The notes: generated by a model from the letters alone, not told the origin. A stretch of 8,208 nucleotides of DNA from an uncultured Mycoplasma sp. (GCA_946998935.1 CAMQBE010000023.1:1-8208); one strand, 5' to 3'; numbered from the stretch's first letter, positions 1 to 6,449 are shown. Program-made: numbers and translations.

Positions 1-97
1 TCAAGCTATTGATGTTAAGACAATTGGCGATGAAAAGAAAGCAGCAGCTGAAGCTGCTAAAGCTGATGATGTTGATAAAGCAAAAGGAGATAAATAA
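1..97 (+). CDS. rplK: 50S ribosomal protein L11, 3' end only (partial)
   Basis: Only the last 31 codons are present; the first complete codon is at position 2 and the TAA stop is at 95-97. The visible peptide begins QAIDVKTIG and ends in a charged Ala/Lys/Asp-rich tail. L11 binds the GTPase-associated centre of 23S rRNA with the L10/L12 stalk. The identification rests mostly on position: it lies directly upstream of rplA, in the conserved rplK-rplA order, and its stop overlaps the rplA start by one base (TAATG). Most bacterial L11 proteins end soon after the conserved C-terminal domain, so the tail looks like a lineage-specific extension. It carries the rplA Shine-Dalgarno AAAGGAG at 83-89. 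The conserved L11 core is outside the window, so identity is inferred. Confidence 0.78.
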   Translation, partial: QAIDVKTIGDEKKAAAEAAKADDVDKAKGDK

Positions 98-792
98 TGT
101 CTTCTAAATTATCTAAAAACACAAAAGCTGCTAGAGCACAATACGACAAAAGTGTTGCTTATGATGTTCTTCAAGCAGTTGAAATTGTAAAGAAAACAAG
201 CTTTGTTAAATTCGATGCTTCAGTTGACTTGGTATTTAAATTAAATCTTGATGTTCGTAAATCAGACCAACAACTTCGTGGTGCTGTTGTATTACCTAAC
301 GGTACAGGTAAAAGTGTTAAAGTATTAGTTGTTACAAACAATGTTGAAAAACAAAAAGCTGCTACTAAAGCAGGTGCTGACTTTGTAGTTGATGCTGCTG
401 CATTAGAACAAAAAATTAAAGAAAATGATTACAACTTTGATGTTATGGTAGCTGACCCAGCAATGATGCCTGTTTTAGGTCGTTATGGTAAACAATTAGG
501 TCCTAAAGGCTTAATGCCAAACCCTAAAACTGGTACAGTTACTCCAACTCCTGAAAAAGCTGTTGAAGAACTTAAAAAAGGTAAAGCAAACTACCGTACT
601 GATAAAGCAGGTATTGTTCACACCATGGTTGGTAAAGTAAGCATGGATAGCAAAAAACTTGCTGAAAACATTGAAACAGTTATTTCAACAATTAAAAGAC
701 TAAAACCAGCCGCTGTTAAAGGTGCATACATTCAAAACATTGTATTATCTTCAACAATGGGTCCTGGTGTTAAAGTTAAAATCGAAAAATAA
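97..792 (+). CDS. rplA: 50S ribosomal protein L1
   Basis: Complete protein of 231 residues, the usual length for bacterial L1. L1 forms the mobile stalk at the ribosomal E site and in many bacteria represses its own operon by binding the mRNA. Recognisable segments are the N-terminal region with GAVVLPNGTGK (about 62-72), the central domain with GRYGKQLGPKGLMPNPKTGT (about 128-147, the most conserved L1 signature), and the C-terminal part ending with NIVLSSTMGPGVKVK. The ATG at 97 is supported by AAAGGAG at 83-89, 7 nt upstream, and by the one-base overlap with the rplK stop, which indicates translational coupling. There are no Trp codons. An intrinsic terminator follows 14 nt after the stop, so the rplKA unit ends here. 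I did not see a clear L1-binding mRNA mimic in the short upstream part available. Confidence 0.97.
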   Translation: MSSKLSKNTKAARAQYDKSVAYDVLQAVEIVKKTSFVKFDASVDLVFKLNLDVRKSDQQLRGAVVLPNGTGKSVKVLVVTNNVEKQKAATKAGADFVVDAAALEQKIKENDYNFDVMVADPAMMPVLGRYGKQLGPKGLMPNPKTGTVTPTPEKAVEELKKGKANYRTDKAGIVHTMVGKVSMDSKKLAENIETVISTIKRLKPAAVKGAYIQNIVLSSTMGPGVKVKIEK

Positions 793-806
793 TTTATCTT
801 GAGATT

Positions 807-832
807 ACTCGCTATTAAGCGAGTTTTCTTTT
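807..832 (+). terminator. Intrinsic terminator of rplK-rplA
   Basis: A perfect 7-bp stem, ACTCGCT (807-813) paired with AGCGAGT (818-824), has a 4-nt ATTA loop and is followed by a T-rich run, TTTTCTTTT (824-832). This is the strongest hairpin in the left part of the window and lies just after the rplA stop. Its T-tract runs into the -35 box of the acpP promoter. Confidence 0.88.
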
Positions 833-858
833 GAACTTTTAACATTTACTTATATAAT
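831..858 (+). promoter_or_regulatory. Promoter of acpP, predicted leaderless transcript
   Basis: The -35 box TTGAAC (831-836) and -10 box TATAAT (853-858) are 16 nt apart, close to a housekeeping sigma-70 promoter. A start site about 7 nt after the -10 box falls near 865, only about 3 nt before the ATG at 868. No Shine-Dalgarno sequence lies between, so the mRNA would be leaderless or nearly so. Confidence 0.7.
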
Positions 859-867
859 AAAAATACT

Positions 868-1092
868 ATGGAAATTAAAGAATGAGTGACTAAGCAAATT
901 GCTAAATATTCAAAAATAAAGTTCAATGAAAGTACAGCATTAAAAGAACTTAAAATTGATTCATTGTCATTAGCTGAAATAATTTTTGATTGTGAAAACG
1001 AATTCAATATAAGAATTAATGATGATGATTTAAAGAATATCCATACAGTTGGCGATGCAATTAAAGCTGCAGAAAATGCTATTAAAAACTAA
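868..1092 (+). CDS. acpP: Acyl carrier protein
   Basis: Protein of 74 residues from the ATG at 868, typical ACP size. ACP carries acyl groups on a 4'-phosphopantetheine arm; in mycoplasmas it probably serves acyl transfer to lipids, because full fatty-acid synthesis is usually absent. The attachment site is the DSL motif at 31-33, with Ser32 the modified residue, followed by helix II (LAEIIFDCENEFNI) and the acidic stretch NDDDL. The C-terminal part, HTVGDAIKAAENAI, matches ACP helix IV. Codon 6 is TGA (883-885), read as Trp under code 4. Standard-code gene finding would start at the GTG at 886 and give 68 residues. I prefer 868 because ATG is in frame and lies just downstream of the promoter. 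The gene is a single-gene unit without fab neighbours. Confidence 0.9.
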
Positions 1093-1101
1093 CATTTTGA
1101 T

Positions 1102-1107
1102 TATAAT
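1102..1107 (+). promoter_or_regulatory. Probable -10 box of the tRNA-Trp gene
   Basis: A consensus TATAAT lies 16 nt upstream of the tRNA, giving a predicted start near 1114 and a short 5' leader for RNase P removal. No good -35 box is visible at the expected spacing, because that region is the end of acpP. Mycoplasma promoters often lack a recognisable -35 box. Confidence 0.5.
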
Positions 1108-1123
1108 ATGTTAGCTATTGCGT

Positions 1124-1198
1124 AGGAGTATAGTTCAATGGTAGAACAACGGGCTTCAACCCCGTGTGTTATGGGTTCGAGTCCTGTTACTCCTGCCA
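1124..1198 (+). tRNA. tRNA-Trp (anticodon UCA), decodes UGA and UGG
   Basis: A full cloverleaf can be drawn. The acceptor stem AGGAGTA (1124-1130) pairs with TACTCCT (1188-1194). The D stem is GTTC/GAAC (1133-1136 and 1144-1147). The anticodon stem is ACGGG/CCCGT (1149-1153 and 1161-1165) with loop CTTCAAC, giving anticodon TCA at 1156-1158. The variable loop has 5 nt. The T arm is ATGGG/CCTGT with loop TTCGAGT. The discriminator is G1195, as expected for tRNA-Trp, and CCA (1196-1198) is encoded in the DNA. A UCA anticodon reads UGA as tryptophan, the key tRNA of the mycoplasma code, and every Trp codon in this window is UGA. A T-rich stretch from 1199 probably ends transcription. Confidence 0.97.
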
Positions 1199-1263
1199 TT
1201 TTTTTATATATTTTTTATTGATGCTTTACTTATTATGCTATTGACAGGTTAATTAGTCAAAAT

Positions 1264-1300
1264 TCAAATAAAAATATTGAGCGTTTTTAACCCAATATTT
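1264..1300 (-). terminator. Probable terminator of degV
   Basis: Just past the degV stop there is an 8-bp inverted repeat, AAATATTG (1272-1279) and CAATATTT (1293-1300), with a 13-nt loop. On the - strand it is followed by a T-rich run down to about 1264. The stem is AT-rich and the loop long, so strength is uncertain. A second short inverted repeat, TTGAC/GTCAA (1241-1245 and 1256-1260), lies further on. Apart from these repeats and the T-rich tail of the tRNA, I see nothing in 1199-1303. Confidence 0.5.
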
Positions 1301-1303
1301 CGA

Positions 1304-2209
1304 TTATTTGTTGTAATCTTTACCGATTAACTTCATACATCTATTGTATTCTTTTTCTAAGTCTTCGTCTACTTCTACAATGGTATAACCAAAAGCTTGA
1401 GGGCCAGTATGAATTGATACAACTGGAGCGATGTAATCTACATAATATTTGTTGTCTGTGTGTTCTTTGAATTTATCACAAATTTGATTGTAATCATCAT
1501 TTTGAGCACCACTATGTACATATGTAGCTCAAACTTTATTACCTTTAGCTACTTTAAATTTTTCAAATTTATGATCCAAAACTTTTTTGGCTGATTTAAT
1601 AAAAATGTGTCCGATGTGTTCTTTCTTTAATTGGCCTTCATCAAAAATAATGGTAGGAACAATTTTAAGTAATTTGGCTATAGCAGCAGCAGAACGATGT
1701 AGTCTTCCGCCTTTAACTAGATAGTCATTAATTTTAGGTATAACTCCAGATGAATAATGTCTTTTGTATGTATTAATATAATCAATGTATTCTTGATATT
1801 TACTTGGATCTTGTTTTAATTTCATGTTTAATCAGATACATTCAAGCACGATATAATTTAAAACACCTTGAGAATCTAAGATTTCTAATTTTGGATTTTC
1901 TTTAGCTAACATCTTAAGTGTTTGATATGAACCAGAAAGATATTTTGAAATAGGATAAACAATAATCTTGTCGTAATCCTTTGACAATTTTGCAAACAAT
2001 TCTTCAGCTTCTCCTAAATTAAATGATGAAGTTTTAACCGTTGATTTGAATGTGTAATAATTAAAAATATTTGATGAATCTAAGTCAACCCCATCACGAT
2101 AATTTTTGTCATCAATTGTCATATTTAAAGGCAAGTAATAAAAGCCTAATTTTTCAGCTTCAGCTTTGTTTAAACCGCAAGCTGAGTCTACTACTATTGC
2201 ATATTTCAT
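1304..2209 (-). CDS. degV: DegV family protein (fatty-acid binding; acyl supply for phospholipid synthesis)
   Basis: Protein of 301 residues when two TGA codons are read as Trp (W126 at 1832-1834, W227 at 1529-1531); under the standard code it would look broken in three. DegV/FakB-type proteins hold a single fatty acid, and in FakB the ligand is presented to a kinase (FakA) to make acyl phosphate. DegV hallmarks seen: N-terminal IVVDSACGL (5-13), NYRDGVDL (36-43), TSS (60-62, at the fatty-acid carboxyl-binding TS motif), ISKYLSGSYQ (87-96), LDSQ (111-114), GGRLHRSAAAIAKLLKIVP in the second domain, and HTGPQAFG (267-274). The ATG at 2209 has no Shine-Dalgarno sequence, but TATAAT lies 7 nt upstream on the - strand, so a leaderless mRNA is likely. 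Which DegV paralogue this is, and its fatty-acid preference, cannot be told. Confidence 0.92.
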
Positions 2210-2216
2210 AATAGAT

Positions 2217-2222
2217 ATTATA
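2217..2222 (-). promoter_or_regulatory. -10 box of degV
   Basis: TATAAT read on the - strand, 7 nt before the degV ATG, would place the transcription start at or next to the A of the start codon. A possible -35 box is ATGACA on the - strand (2247-2242), which has a long 19-nt spacing. This -10 box is only 3 bp from the opposing -10 box of ytpR. Confidence 0.6.
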
Positions 2223-2225
2223 TTG

Positions 2226-2231
2226 TATAAT
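2226..2231 (+). promoter_or_regulatory. -10 box of the ytpR-tyrS operon
   Basis: TATAAT lies 9 nt before the ytpR ATG at 2241, the same spacing as at acpP. It predicts a start near 2238 and a leader of about 3 nt. The -35 region is inside the beginning of degV and has no clear consensus (TTTCAT at 2204-2209 at best). Confidence 0.6.
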
Positions 2232-2240
2232 TACTTCAAT

Positions 2241-2888
2241 ATGTCATTATTTTATAACTTAAATAGCAAGTATAAAAATGCGAGCGTGATTCACATTAAT
2301 TGCACTATAAAACCAAATTTTAAAGACCAATATCAAGATATTGTCGTTTTTCGTGATGAAAATTTTAATGTTAACTCAATCAATATTTTCAATCAATCAT
2401 TAATCAAAAATATGCCAGAAAACTTTGGCTATTTAGATTCATCTTTAGAAAAAAGATGATTAAACAAAATTAAAAAATTAAATAATAAATATAACTTCAT
2501 TATTCCTCAATATTTTAGAGTTGGCAAAGTTATTAAACGCGAAAATCACCCAAATACAGACAAGCTATATATTTTAACTGTCGATTTTGGTGATAGTCAA
2601 AAAACTATCATTACTAATACTACTTATACATTAGAAAATAGAATGTTTATATTTGCTTTAGCTGGTGCTATCACAGCTACAGGGACTGAAATTATGGTTA
2701 ACAAAGTAATGGGTATATCAAGTGAAGGAATGGTATGTTCATATACTTCATTAGATTTAAATAATGAAAAGAATAAAGAACTTTTTGAAGGAAAATTATT
2801 TTATAATTTGAATGATAAAGATAAAGCAAAATATCTTGGCGCAGAATTGCCAATTATTTTAAGAGATTTTAAAAACAAGATTTATTAG
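2241..2888 (+). CDS. ytpR: YtpR family tRNA-binding (EMAP/OB-fold) protein
   Basis: Protein of 215 residues, reading TGA at 2457-2459 as W73. Residues from about 93 match the tRNA_bind OB-fold domain: VGKVIKRENHPNTDKLYIL (94-112, the conserved HPNADKL motif), then FALAGA (138-143), VMGISSEGMVCS (156-167) and a short acidic tail. This domain also occurs in the PheRS beta N-terminus, the MetRS C-terminus and Trbp111, where it binds the tRNA outer corner. The N-terminal 90 residues would be the less conserved DUF4479-like part of YtpR. Length is close to B. subtilis YtpR. I chose the ATG at 2241 because it lies just downstream of a TATAAT box; an in-frame ATG at 2166 lies inside degV and is unlikely. 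The stop overlaps the Shine-Dalgarno of tyrS, so the two are co-transcribed, which suggests work in tRNA handling, possibly with TyrRS. Confidence 0.87.
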
Positions 2889-2896
2889 GAGCAATC

Positions 2897-4135
2897 ATGA
2901 ATATATTAGAAGAATTAAAAACTAGGGGTATTTTAAAGCAAGTAAGTAATGAGCAAAAGTTTCTTAACTTGAATCCTAAAACTACTGGTGTATATGTAGG
3001 TTTTGACCCTTCAGCAAGTAGCTTGCATTTAGGCAACTATATTCTTATTTCAGTTTTAAAAAGATTCAAATTAGCAGGATATCAAGCTTATGCTGTTATA
3101 GGTGGAGCTACAGGAATGATTGGTGATCCATCTTTTAAAGATGCTGAAAGAAAATTATTAACTAACAAAGAAGTTGTTGCTAATAGAAAAAATATTCGCA
3201 AGCAACTTGAAAGCTTTGGCTTAAATATTTTAGATAACTACGATATTTATAAAAACATGAATGTTTTGGAATTCTTACGTGATGCCGGCAAGCTTGTTAA
3301 TGTTTCATATATGATGACAAAAGAATCAGTTCAAAAAAGAATTGAAAGAGGCTTGTCATTTACTGAGTTCTCATATCAAGTTTTACAAGGCTTTGACTTT
3401 CTAACTTTCTATACAAAGAATAATGTAAAAATCCAAGTTGGCGGTTCTGATCAATGAGGTAATATTACAACCGGTTTAGATATGATTGCAAAAGTACATG
3501 GAGATAACCACCAAGCAGTTGCTTTAACCGTTGATTTATTAACTGATAGTGAAGGAAATAAAATTGGCAAATCAACTGGCGGTGGCGGTTTATGATTAGA
3601 TAAAAATTTATGCTCGCCTTATAGAATGTATCAATATTTATTGAACTTACCTGATTCTTTAGTGCAAAAAGCTTTATACTGATTAACCTTTTTAGATATT
3701 AAAGAGTTAGATAAGATCGTTAAAAAACACAATCAAAATCCAGCTGAACATTATGCTCAAAAAGTTTTAGCTCAAGAAGTTACAAGAGATATTTTTGGCG
3801 ATAGCGAATTAACTGCTGCTAAAAATATAACCGAAATTTTATTTAATAAAAATTACGATTTCAGCGTTTTAAATGATAAAGATGTTCAATCAATTGAACC
3901 TTATTTAAAGGTTGTTAAAATAAAGAAAAATGATAATTTAATTGACGTTTTAATTAAAGAACAAATTATTCAATCTAAACGTGAAGCAAGAGAATTTATT
4001 AATACAAATGCTTTAAAAATTGATGATCAAAATGTTAATGAAGAAACTATTTACGAACCTAAATATTTCAAACAAAAATACGCCTTTTTTAGAAAAGGAA
4101 AGAAGCAAACAATTTTATTAAAAACTAAAAAGTAG
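2897..4135 (+). CDS. tyrS: Tyrosyl-tRNA synthetase
   Basis: Class I aminoacyl-tRNA synthetase of 412 residues, normal for bacterial TyrRS. It charges tRNA-Tyr with tyrosine. Seen in order: tyrosine/ATP-site segment YVGFDPSASSLHLGN (33-47, with HLGN as the HIGH motif), GGATGMIGDPS in the Rossmann domain, SYQVLQGFDF, VGGSDQW (181-187), the KMSKS-type loop KIGKS, the alpha-helical anticodon domain, and a C-terminal S4-like RNA-binding domain (from LIDVLIKEQIIQSKREAREFI). Three TGA codons are Trp: W187 (3455-3457), W233 (3593-3595) and W262 (3680-3682). Under the standard code the protein would stop after residue 186. The ATG has Shine-Dalgarno AGGAG at 2887-2891, overlapping the ytpR stop TAG. 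No T-box leader is visible; expression appears to come from the ytpR promoter. The stop lies within the stem of the following terminator. Confidence 0.97.
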
Positions 4136-4163
4136 CGCTCAGTTTATGAACGCCACTTTTTTT
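4131..4163. terminator. Bidirectional terminator between tyrS and the convergent accessory operon
   Basis: AGTAGCG (4131-4137) pairs with CGCCACT (4151-4157) as a 7-bp stem with one A-C mismatch in the + strand RNA. In the - strand RNA the same position is a G-T wobble. T7 follows at 4157-4163 on the + strand. On the - strand the hairpin is followed by ACTTTTTAGTTTT. The + strand stem includes the tyrS stop codon TAG. Confidence 0.75.
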
Positions 4164-4173
4164 ACGAATTAAA

Positions 4174-4596
4174 CTAATCTACAGTTAAATCAGGTGAATC
4201 TAATTTATCGTAATTAATTTCAAAAGTATAACATTTTTCTTTTCTCTCATTGTTATTTACTCAAAAGAAATAAAGCTTTAGTAAAGTAGGTTTAACAAAC
4301 TCATAATCAAATGATGTTTGACCATTTTGCATGGTCATATTTTTAAAGACATCCTTAGTAATAGCAGGAACTATATTACTATTAAACTTAGGCTCATTTT
4401 TATCAATATAAATGTATTTATAATAATCTTTTGCATTCAATTTAGGGAAGATACTGTAATCAAGTTGTTTAGTTGGCTGAACTGATGTTTTTTGCGAATT
4501 TCTTTTTGCTGCTACAACTATTAAAGGGGTAACTATAGCTAATGTACCAGCAGAAGCTGCTAAGGAAAAAATAATGTGTTTTTGTTTAACAGTCAC
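4174..4596 (-). CDS. Hypothetical signal-anchored/secreted protein, 140 residues
   Basis: Function not recognised. Residues 1-8 are basic (Lys4, Lys6) and are followed by a hydrophobic helix at about 9-29 (IIFSLAASAGTLAIVTPLIVV) and then AAKRNS. This is a signal anchor or signal peptide; there is no lipobox Cys, so it is not a lipoprotein. The rest (about 35-140) is hydrophilic, rich in Lys, Tyr and Asn, and would face outside. TGA at 4261-4263 is W112, and 28 residues follow it to the TAG at 4174-4176. The start is GTG at 4596, the only usual start codon between the previous in-frame stop and the hydrophobic helix. It sits one base after the stop of the upstream gene, with weak AAAGAGA as Shine-Dalgarno. 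Third gene of the operon. It may match the family NCBI calls MHO_1590, but that is an unverified memory. Confidence 0.75.
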
Positions 4597-4597
4597 A

Positions 4598-5992
4598 TTA
4601 TCTCTTTAAGTAATGTTCAAAAACATCAGTAGTCATATTGTTATTCTTTATAAAACCTTCGATAGCATCTTCATTGAAGATATATCTTAATTTATCAGTT
4701 GTAATATCAACTTGGTCTTTGTCTTCTGAATTCAATTTGATCAGACCTTCATTTTCATCTAATAAACAATTATTAATAAATTGTTCGGTATTGATAGTGA
4801 TGTCAAATGTTTTAGGTTTTGCTTCATTGGTATTTTGGAAATAAAAGTTGTATTCATTTATAAAATCACCTTTGAAGTTATATGGAATAAAGGTACCTTT
4901 GTCTTGTACATTTTTAGAGTTAAAAATACTTTTAGTTTCATAGTTGTATTCAGAATATTGATTGTAATAAAAATCAATAATATCTTTATGGTCTCTTCCT
5001 AAATAAACTGAATCTTTTTTGTCACTACTCATAGTTATACTTTTTTCAGGAATAAAGTTATTTGAGAATTTGCTAAAACCATAATTAGATGTAGATTGAG
5101 GTTTATTTAAGCTATATTCTCTTAAATAGAATTGTTCGTATATATTTGAAAACGGCTTAAATGTTTCTACATAATGGCCAATACCAATAGTACCACCGCT
5201 AGGTCCATTTGGACCAAAATAGTCAGGACTGCTTCCATGAGTTCTTAATTGGCTATTATCACTATAACCTTCAATAGAAACAAGTTTATTAGTTCTGCCC
5301 ATTCTAGCTAATTTGTTAAATTTAGCATCGATTGTGTAATATGAAACTTTTTCTACTTCTTTTGGTTTATACATAATATCGCCAAAGAATCAGGTGTATT
5401 TTTCAGGTATTTCTAATCTAGCATAATTAGATTTGATGTTAAAAGTATTTTGATATTTATTTGTACTATCTTTTTTCAATTCGACAGCATTTATATCTTG
5501 AGCTCATTCATTATTTGCAAATTGCAAATTAATTGCTCAAAGGTCTTTATAATCCATTTTTAAATCACTTGAGTTTATCAAAATATTGTGGTAAGTAATA
5601 TTTTGATTGTAATTTCAGATGTCTTTATTAGTTGTATATCTCAAGTTATATTTCAAAGTTAATGAGTTTGTGCCGACAGCCGATATATCAAATTTATCTA
5701 AATTAATCATCTTGTTGTTGATTAATAGAATTGGGCTAAATGATACATGCTTATAAGATGGGTATGCGTAGTTAATTTCAATTACGAATTGATCATTGTT
5801 AAAAATCCTACGCAATTCAACTGTTCCTCTAATGGTTGTGTAACTTGCATATAAATCACCGTAGTGATCCGATTCTCCTTCTTTTCAAAGAACAGTATTC
5901 CGTTTGTATAGTCATTTATCAGCATTTAATTTTATTGTGTTTTCTTGATTGTAATTTTGTTGTTGTACAATCGTAGGATTACTTAAGAGCAT
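4598..5992 (-). CDS. Hypothetical protein, 464 residues, mycoplasma-specific
   Basis: I do not recognise a domain. The protein is complete only with six TGA codons read as Trp (W27, W36, W126, W152, W163, W201); under the standard code it looks like several fragments. It is rich in Tyr, Asn, Phe and Lys with alternating polar/hydrophobic patterns (for example FVIEINYAYPSY near 70-81) that suggest beta structure, like many mycoplasma surface proteins. A glycine-rich stretch, YFGPNGPSGGTIGIGHYVE, lies near 258-276. No signal peptide or membrane helix is evident from the ATG at 5992; the hydrophobic KNFYSIISMLLSNP-like stretch spanning the start is short and preceded by TAG at 6019-6017. The start overlaps the end of the upstream gene by 14 nt without a clear Shine-Dalgarno, so coupled translation is likely. 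The stop is one base before the GTG of the anchored 140-residue gene; the two products may form a complex. It may equal NCBI family MHO_1580 (unverified). Confidence 0.8.
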
Positions 5993-6353
5993 TGAAATAA
6001 TAGAATAGAAATTCTTCTATAGCTTCCTTACGTCTTTTATAGTAAGTTGCTCTAGAAAAATATTTATCTATTCACTCCTTGCATGTTAAGTTTTCTAAAA
6101 ATTCATGCTGAATAATGTTTGCGCTAGTTTCAGTGAGCATTGATAAAATCTTTTTAAGTTTGTTAATTGGTTCAATTGTCACTTGACTTAGAGCATTGTT
6201 ATAATGGCCATTTTTTTTTTTTTTGTTTAAGGCCATCCTTTCGTTTGCTTTTTGATTTATTTTTTCTAATTTACAAATGGCTTTAATAGCATCTAATTTT
6301 TCTTTAGAACTAACTAAACCCATAAAGTAATTAGCATATGGTGTTATCGTCAT
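5979..6353 (-). CDS. Small putative helix-turn-helix protein, MG284/MPN403-like, with a 14-A coding tract
   Basis: Protein of 124 residues, reading TGA at 6072-6074 as W94. Predicted mainly alpha-helical and basic. Residues about 81-112 (HEFLENLTCKEWIDKYF, then SRATYYKRRKEAIEEF) resemble the DNA-binding end of ArpU/sigma-region-4-like proteins, where a Ser-x-x-Thr-Tyr-Tyr turn precedes a basic recognition helix. The gene fits what I recall of the mycoplasma MG284/MPN403 family; neither this name nor a regulatory role can be proved here. The ATG at 6353 has a strong Shine-Dalgarno AAAGGAG (6367-6361), 7 nt away. Codons 44-48 lie in an unbroken run of 14 A on the coding strand (6211-6224 on the complement), between ATGGCC and GGCCAT. 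Loss or gain of one A gives a stop within a few codons, removing the putative DNA-binding half. First gene of the operon; it overlaps the next by 14 nt. Confidence 0.75.
6204..6236 (-). repeat. 14-base homopolymer bracketed by a 6-bp inverted repeat
   Basis: T14 on the + strand (6211-6224), A14 in the mRNA. It lies between ATGGCC (6204-6209) and GGCCAT (6231-6236), which can pair and leave the A tract in the loop. It is the longest homopolymer in the window and sits inside a coding region, as do some mycoplasma phase-variation tracts. Confidence 0.9.
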
Positions 6354-6376
6354 ATTTTTTCTCCTTTCGCATTCCT

Positions 6377-6382
6377 TTTATA
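6377..6382 (-). promoter_or_regulatory. Possible -10 box of the three-gene accessory operon
   Basis: TATAAA on the - strand, within TATATAAAAG, would start transcription near 6370, just before the AAAGGAG at 6367-6361. No -35 box is visible; instead there are long A/T runs (A7 at 6392-6398, A8 at 6403-6410). The placement downstream of a probable terminator supports a separate promoter. Confidence 0.4.
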
Positions 6383-6402
6383 TAAAAACGGAAAAAAATT
6401 TT

Positions 6403-6430
6403 AAAAAAAAGAAAAAATTATCATTTTTCC
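6403..6430 (-). terminator. Probable terminator of prs-rsmG
   Basis: On the - strand GGAAAAAT (6430-6423) pairs with ATTTTTTC (6418-6411) around a GATA loop. The 8-bp stem has one G-T wobble and is followed by T8 (6410-6403). It starts 20 nt after the rsmG stop. The stem is AT-rich, so the strength is uncertain. Confidence 0.55.
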
Positions 6431-6449
6431 TTCATTATTCTTAAAAAGT

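Noticed and set aside
886..888. GTG at 886 as the acpP start
   Set aside because: It arises only if TGA at 883-885 is taken as a stop. The ATG at 868 is in frame and correctly placed behind the promoter, although internal initiation at GTG cannot be excluded.
1241..1246. TTGACA as a + strand -35 box
   Set aside because: No -10 box lies at proper spacing and no + strand gene follows; it is part of a short inverted repeat (TTGAC/GTCAA) beyond degV.
1529..2209. degV appearing as two or three broken genes
   Set aside because: The apparent stops at 1529-1531 and 1832-1834 are TGA, which codes for Trp here. The frame runs without a break from 2209 to 1304.
2166..2240. Upstream in-frame ATG at 2166 as the start of ytpR
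   Set aside because: It would place 25 extra codons antisense to the degV start and upstream of the TATAAT at 2226-2231. The ATG at 2241 gives a normal YtpR length.
4638..5002. Two + strand reading frames inside the 464-residue gene
   Set aside because: They are antisense to a longer intact frame, have no Shine-Dalgarno or recognisable domain, and look like by-products of AT-rich sequence.
5979..6224. Slippage at A14 fusing the small protein to the 464-residue protein
   Set aside because: Loss of one A does move reading into the frame of the 464-residue gene, but a TAA after seven codons and a TAG at 6019-6017 block any fusion.
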